Shown here: positions 9,720 through 17,977 of the stretch, in pieces
How the letters are laid out: each line of letters begins with the position of its first letter
How positions within the stretch are numbered: position 1 is the first letter of the stretch
DNA from: Porticoccaceae bacterium
Lineage (GTDB): Bacteria > Pseudomonadota > Gammaproteobacteria > Pseudomonadales > Porticoccaceae
Length of the DNA stretch: 50,082 bases
Assembly: GCA_029250825.1 (NCBI GenBank)
Contig: JAQXEN010000018.1
Location: 1 to 50,082, forward strand
Reading direction: 5' to 3'
Program-made: the position numbers and the translations under genes
The notes under the pieces: model-generated
What the model saw: the letters and a program-made list of their open reading frames with translations, nothing else
What the model was told of the DNA's origin: nothing
Database searches by the model: none

Positions 9720-12468
9720 AACCGTAAATACCCCTTGTTAGCATTGAGTCGACCCGGCCATTGGAGCCGGCCAGACCTTTAAATTGTATTTGGAAGAAGA
9801 TGCCGTTAGTCAGTTTTAAATCTTCTTCCGGAAAAAGTATTTCATCTTTTCTGTCTAGAGAACGTCGCGCTACTAGGCTGGCTCGCCAGCAGCAACTGTT
9901 GTATTCGAATCCGGCAAAGGCATCCAGTATACGGCTGTTGGTAAAGTCATGGTTCCAGCGACCGACCAAATTGAAGTTGCCGACCAGAGGCATAAAGCCA
10001 GAGATATCGGTCTGTTTGGTATCTTGGTCTACGTTCATCCCATCAAACAGTCTCGGCGCTCGGCGAGTCGAGTTAAAAGACAAATTCAGTAGACGATTCT
10101 GGCGATCATTGTAGCGCAATGCAATGCTGCTTTTGGCCAGCTCATTATTATGCGTGTCATAAATAACATCGCTGCTAAAGCGCCAGCTCTTATTGATGCG
10201 TCCGGCGAGTTTTACGGCTAGCGGAGACTGTCGCCGTGACAGTTCTCCAAGCTCATCTTCGCTGGGGTCCGATGACAGGGTCACACGGCGATCAATGTAG
10301 TTGATCGCCTGGGCGATGCTGGCACTAAAGCGTTCCTGACCTGACTTGCTGTCGATATATCTGGTGGTAAGTGCAATGGTTAAACGCTCTTCATCAGAGA
10401 TGCGGTCGCCACCATTAAAGCGTTCATCACGAAACAGCAGATCGTAGGAGGGGGTAAATTCGCGAGTATCAAAGTCGGGCAGTCCCGACTGATCCTTGAA
10501 CGCGGATTTCACATAAAAAAGGCGTGGTTCCAAGGTCTGGGTATAGCCGTCGAAAAAGCTCGCCGGACGCTCCAAAAATAAGCTCGTATCCAGAGAGCTT
10601 ACAGGCACGGTTATGGCAGAGACATCATTGCTAATTTGACTGCCGGGCTGATCGTCAAGATCATAGGCCAGATGTTTAACCTGAAACCGTGGCCGAAAGT
10701 AACCCCAGCTCCAGCGCTTGTCCCAGCTGACGCCGTAGTCAACACGATGACGGCTGCCGGTAACAAAACTTGGATCGTCATGATCAAAGCGCGCGGTCTG
10801 GTTGTTTAGATCGACGACCCAGTTATTATCAAAGCGGTAGTGGCCATTGGCGGTAACTTTGGGCAGTACCGAATACTGTTCTTCCAGACCATCCACAACA
10901 ATCTGATGATCCAGAGCCTCAATTCGATAATTCCAGTTTGAGGTTCTGTAGCTCACGGCGCCGACTCGCCGCAGATTAATAATACTGCTCGCCTCCGGCC
11001 CTAAGCTGCCCAGATCATTAAAGTAATCATTGTCAGAAACATTGTTGAGATCGAGAAAGGTTGACCAGGCTTTGCCTATACCGCCGAGGTGGGTCAGACC
11101 CGTGAGATAGCGATCTTGGCCGCGGTATTCCGGCAGTCCGGTTTCCGCATCTATATTTTCATCGTCACTGCCGCCCCGGTCACTGCCCAAAAAGGCACCG
11201 GTCAGAGTGGTCTCGGAGTGGTTCGAAAGGTGGCGCAATTCAACCTCGACACCTACGCCGCGCTCTTGCACCAGTCGTGGTGTAATGGTTGCATCGTAAT
11301 TCGGCGCCAGATTCCAGTAGATCGGCTGGGAATAATCGAGGCCATTGTCTGTGCTCGAGGTGATGGTCGGAAAGAGCAGCCCTGAAGAGCGTCGTTCGGT
11401 GATCGGGAAGGTAATCCACGGAAAGTAAAACACAGGAACGTCTTTGACCCGCAACTGGGCACTTTTAACTGTGGCGAACCCAGAGGCCTGATCGATAGAA
11501 ATTTCGTTGGTTGCCAACTGCCAGGTTGAGTCTCCTGGCTCGCAGGTGGAATAAGTCGCGTCACTAATAGTGATTACGCCATCTTTGGTTCGAGTCAGGG
11601 TTTTGGCACTGCCGCGCACCGCTGCTTCATGTAAGACATAGGTGGCGTTATCAATCTTCACTTCTTTACTGTCTATATCAATTTCAGCATTGCTGCCGAG
11701 CAGTAACATGCCGGGTTCGCGAAACTGCACATTGCCCTGTAGCTCCACATTGCGATTGGTTTGGTCGATGCGCGCGCTATTGCTGCGAATCTGTCGATAG
11801 CCCTGAGAAATCTGTACATCACCATCGAGTACTGCGACATTGTTTTCCAGCGCTTCAGTTGAATTGGCATTGACCTGCAGAGAGGCTTCTTCCGGTGCCA
11901 GATTGGCATCGGGATAGGTGCGCGGCGGTTCTATGTAGGCGCCGCAGCACTTACCTTCGATCTTGAGCTGCTGCTCTTCGGTCATCTGCTCCTCTTCCAT
12001 CCAGTCCAGATTGCGTACTCTGGCAACTCTGGGCTCGTTGGGAAAAGCGTTGCTCGCTAAATTGGCCCGTGCTGGGCGGTTGCGATTGGAGGTGATGATT
12101 TGTTCTTCGGTGCAGAGCCACTGGTTGTCAGGGCCGGCTTTACAGTTCCAGGTCACATGCACTTCGTCTGCGATAACGCTTGGGGATGCACTGAGCAACA
12201 GAGCCGCCGTTAAAAGACCAGCACGCCGGGCGGTTGCACAGGCAAAATCGACGCTCCGCAGCAGGGTGCAAACGGAAGATAAAACAGGGCTCAAAATAGG
12301 ACTCAAAGGTACGCCTGATTGCTGGTTGCTAATGTTCTGGCATTTTACCTGATATCTTGCCAGAGTAGAGGTCTGAATTGGCCTAAATACACTAGAATAA
12401 TATTTTTCAGCCTGTGCTTGCAGCTGCAGAGCAACCACCGCCGGAAAGCGCATTAAGGAATCCACCAC
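9694..12468 (-). CDS. lptD: LPS-assembly protein LptD
   Basis: LptD is the outer-membrane beta-barrel that, with LptE, inserts lipopolysaccharide into the outer leaflet. Visible are the mature N-terminus with paired-cysteine segments (WNCKAGPDNQWLCTEE, then KCCGAY), the OstA/LptA-like beta-jellyroll (about 195-330, with AVLDGDVQISQG), and the long barrel from about 400 to 920 ending with IQFKGLAG and GYGSQENLQ. The start is uncertain: the listed GTG gives 924 residues, ATG lies at 12453, and TTG codons at 12306 and 12294 would place the signal peptide (ARRAGLLTAALLLSASPSVIA) close to the N-terminus, which is more plausible for secretion. None has a clear SD. Confidence 0.95.
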   Translation of the reverse strand: MVDSLMRFPAVVALQLQAQAEKYYSSVFRPIQTSTLARYQVKCQNISNQQSGVPLSPILSPVLSSVCTLLRSVDFACATARRAGLLTAALLLSASPSVIADEVHVTWNCKAGPDNQWLCTEEQIITSNRNRPARANLASNAFPNEPRVARVRNLDWMEEEQMTEEQQLKIEGKCCGAYIEPPRTYPDANLAPEEASLQVNANSTEALENNVAVLDGDVQISQGYRQIRSNSARIDQTNRNVELQGNVQFREPGMLLLGSNAEIDIDSKEVKIDNATYVLHEAAVRGSAKTLTRTKDGVITISDATYSTCEPGDSTWQLATNEISIDQASGFATVKSAQLRVKDVPVFYFPWITFPITERRSSGLLFPTITSSTDNGLDYSQPIYWNLAPNYDATITPRLVQERGVGVEVELRHLSNHSETTLTGAFLGSDRGGSDDENIDAETGLPEYRGQDRYLTGLTHLGGIGKAWSTFLDLNNVSDNDYFNDLGSLGPEASSIINLRRVGAVSYRTSNWNYRIEALDHQIVVDGLEEQYSVLPKVTANGHYRFDNNWVVDLNNQTARFDHDDPSFVTGSRHRVDYGVSWDKRWSWGYFRPRFQVKHLAYDLDDQPGSQISNDVSAITVPVSSLDTSLFLERPASFFDGYTQTLEPRLFYVKSAFKDQSGLPDFDTREFTPSYDLLFRDERFNGGDRISDEERLTIALTTRYIDSKSGQERFSASIAQAINYIDRRVTLSSDPSEDELGELSRRQSPLAVKLAGRINKSWRFSSDVIYDTHNNELAKSSIALRYNDRQNRLLNLSFNSTRRAPRLFDGMNVDQDTKQTDISGFMPLVGNFNLVGRWNHDFTNSRILDAFAGFEYNSCCWRASLVARRSLDRKDEILFPEEDLKLTNGIFFQIQFKGLAGSNGRVDSMLTRGIYGYGSQENLQ

Positions 12469-12555
12469 ATCGACCCAATAAATAACCAGCGCCGGGATGA
12501 TTTTATCCTCTGGATAGAGGTCTGCCTGCCCGGTTCACATCAGATTGACCTGCCA

Positions 12556-13569
12556 TTGCTACTGACGCCCCTCGCCGGTGACGCTGGGTTTAGACGTTAC
12601 TTTAGGCTTGCGGGTCAGCCCTCGCTGATCGCGGTTGATTCGCCGCCAGAAAAAGAAAATAACCCAGCTTATATGGATGTTGCCATGGCGTTTCAGCGCC
12701 ATGGCGTAACCACGCCAAAAATACTCGCGGTAGATTTTGCCAAGGGTTTTTTTCTGTTAGAGGATTTCGGCCATCAGCTGCTGCATCCGGAGCTATTGGC
12801 TGGCACCCTCGCCGAGGAAAATTCCCCGGCGCGGCTATCTGCAGCCAATTACTACCAACAGGCTGAGTCAGTGCTGTTGGATATCCAAGCAGTGGAGCCA
12901 GAAGCAAAGGTATTTGCGCCCTATGATATGTCTCGTCTGCAGGGGGAGATGGATCTATTCGCCGAATGGTTTCTCGGCCAGTTGCTTGGCGTGACTCTGA
13001 GTGATCAAGAGCGCAGTATGCTCAACAGGCTATTTTCTCACCTTATTGACAGTGCAGTGCGGCAACCTCAGGTGGTGGTGCACCGGGATTATCATTCGCG
13101 CAATTTGATGCTCCTGGAAGATGGCGCCCTCGGCGTCATCGATTTCCAGGATGCTGTGGTGGGGCCGCTGACCTATGATCTGGTGTCCCTGCTCAAAGAC
13201 TGTTATTTGCGTCTGCCGAGGCAGCAGGTGGTAGACCGGGCCTTAGATTTTAAAAAACGTCTGGTGACAGAGCTGCCTATGGACTCGATTAGCGATGAGC
13301 AGTTTATCCGTTGGTTTGATCTGATCGGCCTGCAGCGACACATAAAAGTGATGGGTATTTTTGCGCGGCTAGCCCTGCGCGATGGCAAGCGGGGATACCT
13401 GAAGGATTTGCCGCTGGTGATTCGCTACAGTCTTGAGGTCTGCGCAATGACTGAAGGTATTGACGAAGGTCGCGCATTCTACGATTGGTTTATTGAGCGA
13501 ATTGAACCACTGTTGCCAGCTCAGGATTGGTACAGCGACTGGCGCTGTGCGGGAGATAATCCACTATGA
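12556..13569 (+). CDS. amgK: N-acetylmuramate/N-acetylglucosamine kinase AmgK (aminoglycoside phosphotransferase fold)
   Basis: The protein has the APH/choline-kinase fold: a nucleotide-loop segment GDAGFRRYFRL at the start, the catalytic HRDYHSRNLM (H176, D178 from the TTG) and the metal-binding VIDFQDA (about 194-200). AmgK phosphorylates MurNAc at C1 in the Pseudomonas-type peptidoglycan recycling route that bypasses de novo UDP-MurNAc synthesis. The partner murU overlaps by 4 nt, and the divergent lptD neighbour matches the Pseudomonas arrangement. TTG at 12556 is the only canonical start, but conserved family sequence continues in frame upstream to about 12470 (see findings), so the true start is probably earlier and unusual. 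Confidence 0.88.
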   Translation: MLLTPLAGDAGFRRYFRLAGQPSLIAVDSPPEKENNPAYMDVAMAFQRHGVTTPKILAVDFAKGFFLLEDFGHQLLHPELLAGTLAEENSPARLSAANYYQQAESVLLDIQAVEPEAKVFAPYDMSRLQGEMDLFAEWFLGQLLGVTLSDQERSMLNRLFSHLIDSAVRQPQVVVHRDYHSRNLMLLEDGALGVIDFQDAVVGPLTYDLVSLLKDCYLRLPRQQVVDRALDFKKRLVTELPMDSISDEQFIRWFDLIGLQRHIKVMGIFARLALRDGKRGYLKDLPLVIRYSLEVCAMTEGIDEGRAFYDWFIERIEPLLPAQDWYSDWRCAGDNPL

Positions 13570-14246
13570 AAGCCATGATCTTGGCCGCTGGGCGCGGGGA
13601 GAGGCTGCGCCCGCTCACCGATAGCACGCCGAAACCAATGTTACAGGTGGCTGGCAAGCCTCTTCTCGAACATCACCTTGTGCGTCTCGCCGCTGCAGGT
13701 ATCACCGATATTGTTATTAATACCAGCTGGCTGGCAGGGCAGATTGAAGACTACTTTAATGATTGTCAGCAGCGTCTTGGGGTGACAATTAGCTGGTCAC
13801 GGGAAGTAACAGCTCTTGAGACCGGGGGTGGTATTGCCAAGGCACTGCCGCTGCTCGGCGATCAACCCTTTATGTTGATTAATGGCGACGTGTGGAGCGA
13901 CTATCCTCTCGCCCAGTTGCAGGATAATAAACTCTCCAATGACTTAGATGCCTGGCTGCTATTAGTGGCCAACCCACCACATAATCCCCGGGGAGATTTC
14001 GCCTTACAGGATGGTTGTATCAACTATGCTAAGGAGCAGACATCGACCTTTAGCGGCATCAGCCTGATCCACCCCAAACTGTTTGCCACTGATTCTGCCT
14101 CTGGCAGCGCATTCCCCCTGCGAGATGTGCTGCGTCCAGCAATTGTTGCCGGCAGGGTAGGTGGCGATATTTATAGCGGTAGCTGGTGTGACGTTGGAAC
14201 CCTGGAGCGCTATCAGCAATTGCAAGACTCTTTGGCCCAGCGCTAA
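13566..14246 (+). CDS. murU: N-acetylmuramate alpha-1-phosphate uridylyltransferase MurU
   Basis: The 226-residue nucleotidyltransferase starts MKAMILAAGRGERLRPLTDS with the pyrophosphorylase motif (LAAGRGERLRP...TPKPM) and has INGDVWSDYPL for metal binding near residue 100. It transfers UMP to MurNAc-1-phosphate to give UDP-MurNAc, the second step after AmgK in cytoplasmic cell-wall recycling. The ATG overlaps the amgK stop (ATGA). A more general glucose-1-phosphate-type nucleotidyltransferase is possible on sequence alone; the amgK context makes MurU much more likely. Confidence 0.93.
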   Translation: MKAMILAAGRGERLRPLTDSTPKPMLQVAGKPLLEHHLVRLAAAGITDIVINTSWLAGQIEDYFNDCQQRLGVTISWSREVTALETGGGIAKALPLLGDQPFMLINGDVWSDYPLAQLQDNKLSNDLDAWLLLVANPPHNPRGDFALQDGCINYAKEQTSTFSGISLIHPKLFATDSASGSAFPLRDVLRPAIVAGRVGGDIYSGSWCDVGTLERYQQLQDSLAQR

Positions 14247-14266
14247 AAAACCTAAAAGGAAATTGA

Positions 14267-14614
14267 ATGATCTCGGTTGCCAAGTACCAAACTCTCTTTT
14301 GGCTGTGTCTGATTGGCACGATTTTTCTATCGCTGATGCCGGTGATAGGTGGCGAGCAACTATTCGAACTTCAGGATAAGGTTGGACACAGCAGTATCTA
14401 TGGCGCATTGTTTTTTCTCTGCGCCAGTGCCTATGGTCATCGCTATTCTCTCGGGCTGCTGGCATTGGTTCTCGCAGCCTTTGGTTTGAGCATGGAAGTT
14501 GCTCAATCTATGACGTCTTATCGTCAGGGAGATCACTGGGACATGCTGGCAAATTTAAGCGGTATTTTAGCGGTTTGGGCGGTTATGGCTTGGAGGCGCA
14601 AAAATAATGATTGA
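14267..14614 (+). CDS. VanZ-like family membrane protein
   Basis: This 115-residue protein has about four hydrophobic segments (residues 8-25, 42-56, 62-80, 94-107) and the VanZ-family signature residues: DKVGH near residue 37-41, a glutamate-glutamine pair in MEVAQSM, R86 and the DMLANLSG motif near the end. The function of short VanZ-like proteins is unknown; VanZ of enterococci gives low-level teicoplanin resistance. The gene follows murU by 20 bp with SD AAGGA and overlaps the next gene by 8 nt, so it belongs to the amgK-murU transcript. Confidence 0.85.
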   Translation: MISVAKYQTLFWLCLIGTIFLSLMPVIGGEQLFELQDKVGHSSIYGALFFLCASAYGHRYSLGLLALVLAAFGLSMEVAQSMTSYRQGDHWDMLANLSGILAVWAVMAWRRKNND

Positions 14615-14840
14615 GGTCTATCGTGGCAGTGACTATTTCGAAGCTCAGTTACTCAAGGGTTTGATCGAGCAGGATGGACTTCAGGTGTTTTTAAATGGCA
14701 CTGCATTGCAGGGCGGTTTGGGTGAAGTTCCGGCACTGGGCCATCTGTCGATCACCGTCAATGACGCCGATGCGGAGTTGGCCGGTGAGATTATTCTCGC
14801 CTATGAGCGTGGCGATTATTCTTTAGAGGACGAACAATGA
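14607..14840 (+). CDS. DUF2007 domain-containing protein (putative signal-transducing protein)
   Basis: This 77-residue soluble protein has the DUF2007 pattern: an N-terminal strand MIEVYRGSDYFEAQLLKGLIEQDGLQ with a helix, the loop GGLGEVPALG and a second strand HLSITVNDADAELAGEII. The fold is ferredoxin-like and resembles GlnB-type small proteins, but no reaction is established. It overlaps the VanZ-like gene by 8 nt and the symporter by 4 nt, so it may be stoichiometrically coupled to either. Function is not assigned. Confidence 0.85.
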   Translation: MIEVYRGSDYFEAQLLKGLIEQDGLQVFLNGTALQGGLGEVPALGHLSITVNDADAELAGEIILAYERGDYSLEDEQ

Positions 14841-16240
14841 CACCTAAGTTAAGACGTCTTTCCCTGTGGCTAGCCCCCCTCGCTGCGATAGCAGTGACAG
14901 TGCTGATGATGAACTCAGGTTGGGCGCGGGAGGGTGCGCTGGTTGGCGGTTTGACGGTGCTCTGCGCGCTGTGGTGGATCTTTGAGCCAATTCCGATTCC
15001 CGCTACCGCGATGATTCCTCTGGGAGTGTTTCCCCTGTTGGGACTGCTCGATGGCAAGCAGGTAGCTCAGGCCTATGGCGACCCGTTGATTATTTTGCTG
15101 ATGGGCGGCGCCATGTTGTCCAAGGCCATGGAAAAGAGTGGCGCCCACAGACGTTTGGCGTTGTATATGGTCAACCTATTTGGTGGTGATAGTCAGCGGC
15201 GGCTAGTATTAGGTTTTATGGTGGCCTCCGCGGCCCTGAGCATGTGGGTGTCGAATACCGCTACCACTCTGATGTTATTGCCGGTGGCCTATGCGGTATT
15301 GCAGACTTTTAGTGCTGGGGGAGCCAATAGCCAAGATGCAAAAAAGCTTGCTGTGCCACTGTTTTTGGGTATCGCCTATGCTGCCAGTATCGGCGGTTTG
15401 GGCACACCTATCGGCTCGCCGCCAAATATTGTTTTTCTCAAAATCTATGGCGAAGCAACCGGTTCGACCCCTAGCTTTACTCAGTGGATGCTCTGGGGAT
15501 TGCCCGTGGTTATATTGCTGCTGCCTCTCGCCGCACTGTGGATTACTCGTAATCTAGGTGCCGCGGAGCCGTTGCAAATCCCACAGCCCGGCGCTTGGCG
15601 CAGTGAAGAGGCGCGGGTACTAGTGATCTTTTTCCTTACCGCTCTGGCTTGGATTACTCTGCGCGAGCCCTTTGGTGGCTGGAGCCAATGGCTCAATGTT
15701 CCCAGTGCTAACTATGCAGCGGTGGCTCTGACCTCAGTGATACTGATGTTTATTCTGCCCAATGGTCAGGGTGGAAAACTGCTCGACTGGGAATCCGCAT
15801 CGACCATTCACTGGGGGGTGCTGCTACTCTTTGCGGGCGGCATCGCCATTGCCAAGGCCTTTGCTGTCACCGGCATTAGTGCCGCTATTGGTGAGTCTCT
15901 ATCCGCGGTAACACGTCTGTCGATTATCGCGCTTATCGTGGTAGTGGCGCTCACCGTTACCTTCCTCACTGAAATCACCAGCAATACTGCAACAACAACT
16001 CTATTGATGCCAATCCTTGCCGCCGCTTCACTGGGAGCTGGCTTTGATCCGGCACTGTTAATGTTGCCGGCAGCACTGTCCGCCAGCTGTGCCTTTATGT
16101 TGCCAGTGGCCACCGCGCCCAATGCTATTGTCTTTGGTACCGGAGAGATTACGGTGGAGCAGATGGTGCGCGAGGGTTTTGCCCTCAACCTGATCGGCGT
16201 AATAGTGATCACCACCGTGGTGTATTTCTGGTTGGGTTAG
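14837..16240 (+). CDS. SLC13/DASS-family sodium:dicarboxylate (or sulfate) symporter
   Basis: The 467-residue protein has about 11-12 membrane segments and the two diagnostic SNT motifs of the divalent anion:Na+ symporter family, SNTATT at about 139-144 and TSNTATTT at about 381-388, plus GGLGTPIGSPPN (about 186-197). Family members import succinate, malate, citrate or sulfate with sodium from the inner membrane. Substrate cannot be read from sequence alone; the SNT pairs and length fit the C4-dicarboxylate/citrate branch. It is the last gene of the amgK operon and ends before a bidirectional terminator. Confidence 0.92.
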   Translation: MTPKLRRLSLWLAPLAAIAVTVLMMNSGWAREGALVGGLTVLCALWWIFEPIPIPATAMIPLGVFPLLGLLDGKQVAQAYGDPLIILLMGGAMLSKAMEKSGAHRRLALYMVNLFGGDSQRRLVLGFMVASAALSMWVSNTATTLMLLPVAYAVLQTFSAGGANSQDAKKLAVPLFLGIAYAASIGGLGTPIGSPPNIVFLKIYGEATGSTPSFTQWMLWGLPVVILLLPLAALWITRNLGAAEPLQIPQPGAWRSEEARVLVIFFLTALAWITLREPFGGWSQWLNVPSANYAAVALTSVILMFILPNGQGGKLLDWESASTIHWGVLLLFAGGIAIAKAFAVTGISAAIGESLSAVTRLSIIALIVVVALTVTFLTEITSNTATTTLLMPILAAASLGAGFDPALLMLPAALSASCAFMLPVATAPNAIVFGTGEITVEQMVREGFALNLIGVIVITTVVYFWLG

Positions 16241-16301
16241 GGATTCGTAAGCGCCATACAATTGAGAGCAGCCAACGCAGAGTACTGAGAAGGTTGATGG
16301 T

Positions 16302-16332
16302 AAAACTGGCTCTCGGGTGAGAGCTTAGTTTT
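16302..16332. terminator. Bidirectional intrinsic terminator between symporter and holA
   Basis: AAAACT-G-GCTCTC-GGGT-GAGAGC-TT-AGTTTT: a 6-bp GC stem with a 4-base loop, flanked by A and T tracts that can pair, giving U-tracts on both strands. The right arm includes the holA stop codon (16325-16327). Confidence 0.85.
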
Positions 16333-17371
16333 GTATTAATATTTTAATATTGCTTGGCTGCAGCGTTTGGCTGCCAGCAAAGGACAGCACCAGAGTGGCC
16401 AACTCGTCCCACACATCCCCGTCACGCATACCCTTGATACCGCGATCGATAGCGCCGGCCTGACGCAATAGCATGCGCAGATGAGCTGGGCGCAATCGTT
16501 GCAGGGCGCCCTTAAATAACGGCAGGCGCTTTTCCCAGACACCGGAATTTTTGAGTGCTCGGTCGCTGTGCTCACCCTCGGCGACCAATTCGCTGGCTTT
16601 GACTAGAATGCGCAACTCTCGGGTAATCGCCCAGAGTAGCGGAATAGCATCTGTGCCTTCATTTTGCAGACCGCGCAGTGATCGCGCTGCGGACTGGCTG
16701 TCGCCCATAAGAATTTTATCGACAAAATCAAACAGGTTATAACGGGCACTGTCGGCGACCACTGATGACATGGTGTTGCCGTCAACTTTGCCGTCCGTAG
16801 CCAGGAGTTTGAGCTTTTCGATCTCTTGTACTGCTGCCAGTAGATTGCCCTCGACTCGGTCGGCGAGAATTTGCACCGCTTCTTGGTTGGCGCTGATATT
16901 AGCGCTACGCAGGCGCTGTTGAATCCAGCGCGGCATCTGCTTGGCATCCACTGGCCACACCTGAATATGGCCTCCAGCGCTTTCAAGATTTTTCACCCAT
17001 TTGCTATTTTGCGCGGCTCGCTCAAGTTTTGGCAAAATCACAAGCACCAGATTGTCGGGGTTGGGGTTGCTGCAAAGTTCGCTGAGCGCCGCAGCACCAT
17101 CAGTGCCGGGTTTGCCGTTGGCAATTCTGATTTCAAGAATTTTTTTGTCAGAGAAGAGTGACAGAGCATTGAACTGGTTAAGTATTTGGCTCCAGTCAAA
17201 GTTGCCTTCTACATGGAAAATATCACGCTCGGAAAATCCTTGGGCGCGGGCGCCGGTGCGAATATTGTCGGCGGCTTCCTCTGTTAACAGCGGGTCACCG
17301 CCGCTGATAACGTAGATTGGCAATAGCTGCTTCTTGACCTGATCCTGAAGTTGCTCCGCACGTATTTTCAT
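16325..17371 (-). CDS. holA: DNA polymerase III subunit delta
   Basis: The 348-residue protein fits HolA in length and layout: MKIRAEQLQDQVKKQLLPIYVISGGDPLLTEEAAD at the N-terminus, the ATPase-like domain I with HVEGNFDWSQIL, LSLFSDKKILEIRIANGKPG, a middle segment with KWVKNLESAGGHIQVWPVD, and the C-terminal collar domain from about 210. Delta is the wrench subunit of the clamp loader that opens the beta clamp. It lies 3 bp after lptE, completing the conserved leuS-lptE-holA operon. Confidence 0.95.
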   Translation of the reverse strand: MKIRAEQLQDQVKKQLLPIYVISGGDPLLTEEAADNIRTGARAQGFSERDIFHVEGNFDWSQILNQFNALSLFSDKKILEIRIANGKPGTDGAAALSELCSNPNPDNLVLVILPKLERAAQNSKWVKNLESAGGHIQVWPVDAKQMPRWIQQRLRSANISANQEAVQILADRVEGNLLAAVQEIEKLKLLATDGKVDGNTMSSVVADSARYNLFDFVDKILMGDSQSAARSLRGLQNEGTDAIPLLWAITRELRILVKASELVAEGEHSDRALKNSGVWEKRLPLFKGALQRLRPAHLRMLLRQAGAIDRGIKGMRDGDVWDELATLVLSFAGSQTLQPSNIKILIQN

Positions 17372-17374
17372 CGG

Positions 17375-17962
17375 TTACTGCTCGGTTTTTGGTAGAGCTT
17401 CAGCTGGTTGGGGAGCCTCAGCCGGTAAAAGCGCCTCAGCCGGTAAGAGACCCTCCACTGACTTGTTCTGCTCAGGCAGTACCTTGAGCCGGTTGAGAAT
17501 CTGGCGCACGATCTCTTCACGCATCTCGCGTTTTACCAGTCGCTCTTCATTTTCTGAGGAGAGAATGTCGCTCTCCTGGATTTCATAGCTGCGCTCAACC
17601 GATGCGGTGAACAGTGGTGTTAGGGGAGTGCCTGTGGCATTGGCAATTAAAAAGTCGACATCCTCATTGAGCTGATACTCCGCTACTCGGCCACTGGCAT
17701 TCAAGGTGCCAATATGGCGATTCTGGCGGAAGTTAACAATCACCACAGAATAGTTAGCCGCCGCTGCCGATGACACCGCCTCAACGCCATAGACATCCAA
17801 GGCGCGAGTTAACTCGCTAACAAAATCACGGTTCTCCAGCTGCGTGGCAATATGCAGGGTGCCAACACTTTGCGGCACTACCTGAGCGTCACGCAGCTGC
17901 CAACCGCAGCCACAGAGCAGGGTAATCGTTGTCGCTAATAGAATATGTCGCATTATCATCAC
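17375..17962 (-). CDS. lptE: LPS-assembly lipoprotein LptE
   Basis: The 195-residue protein begins with a lipoprotein signal (HILLATTITLLCGC, lipid-bearing cysteine about residue 19) and continues with GWQLRDAQVVPQSVGTLHI, the usual LptE start. It plugs the LptD barrel and helps LPS insertion in the outer membrane. The last ~25 residues are an unusual alanine/glutamate/proline tail built from three 18-bp repeats (see repeat entry), absent from short homologues such as E. coli LptE. It lies 15 bp after leuS; no other function is plausible in this setting. Confidence 0.93.
   Translation of the reverse strand: MMIMRHILLATTITLLCGCGWQLRDAQVVPQSVGTLHIATQLENRDFVSELTRALDVYGVEAVSSAAAANYSVVIVNFRQNRHIGTLNASGRVAEYQLNEDVDFLIANATGTPLTPLFTASVERSYEIQESDILSSENEERLVKREMREEIVRQILNRLKVLPEQNKSVEGLLPAEALLPAEAPQPAEALPKTEQ
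17397..17450 (-). repeat. Three 18-bp tandem repeats in the lptE tail
   Basis: On the plus strand the units are GCTTCAGCTGGTTGGGGA, GCCTCAGCCGGTAAAAGC and GCCTCAGCCGGTAAGAGA. The period of six codons keeps the lptE frame and gives the LPAEA/QPAEA tail of the protein. Confidence 0.8.
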
Positions 17963-17977
17963 CCTTTTCGCTACAGC

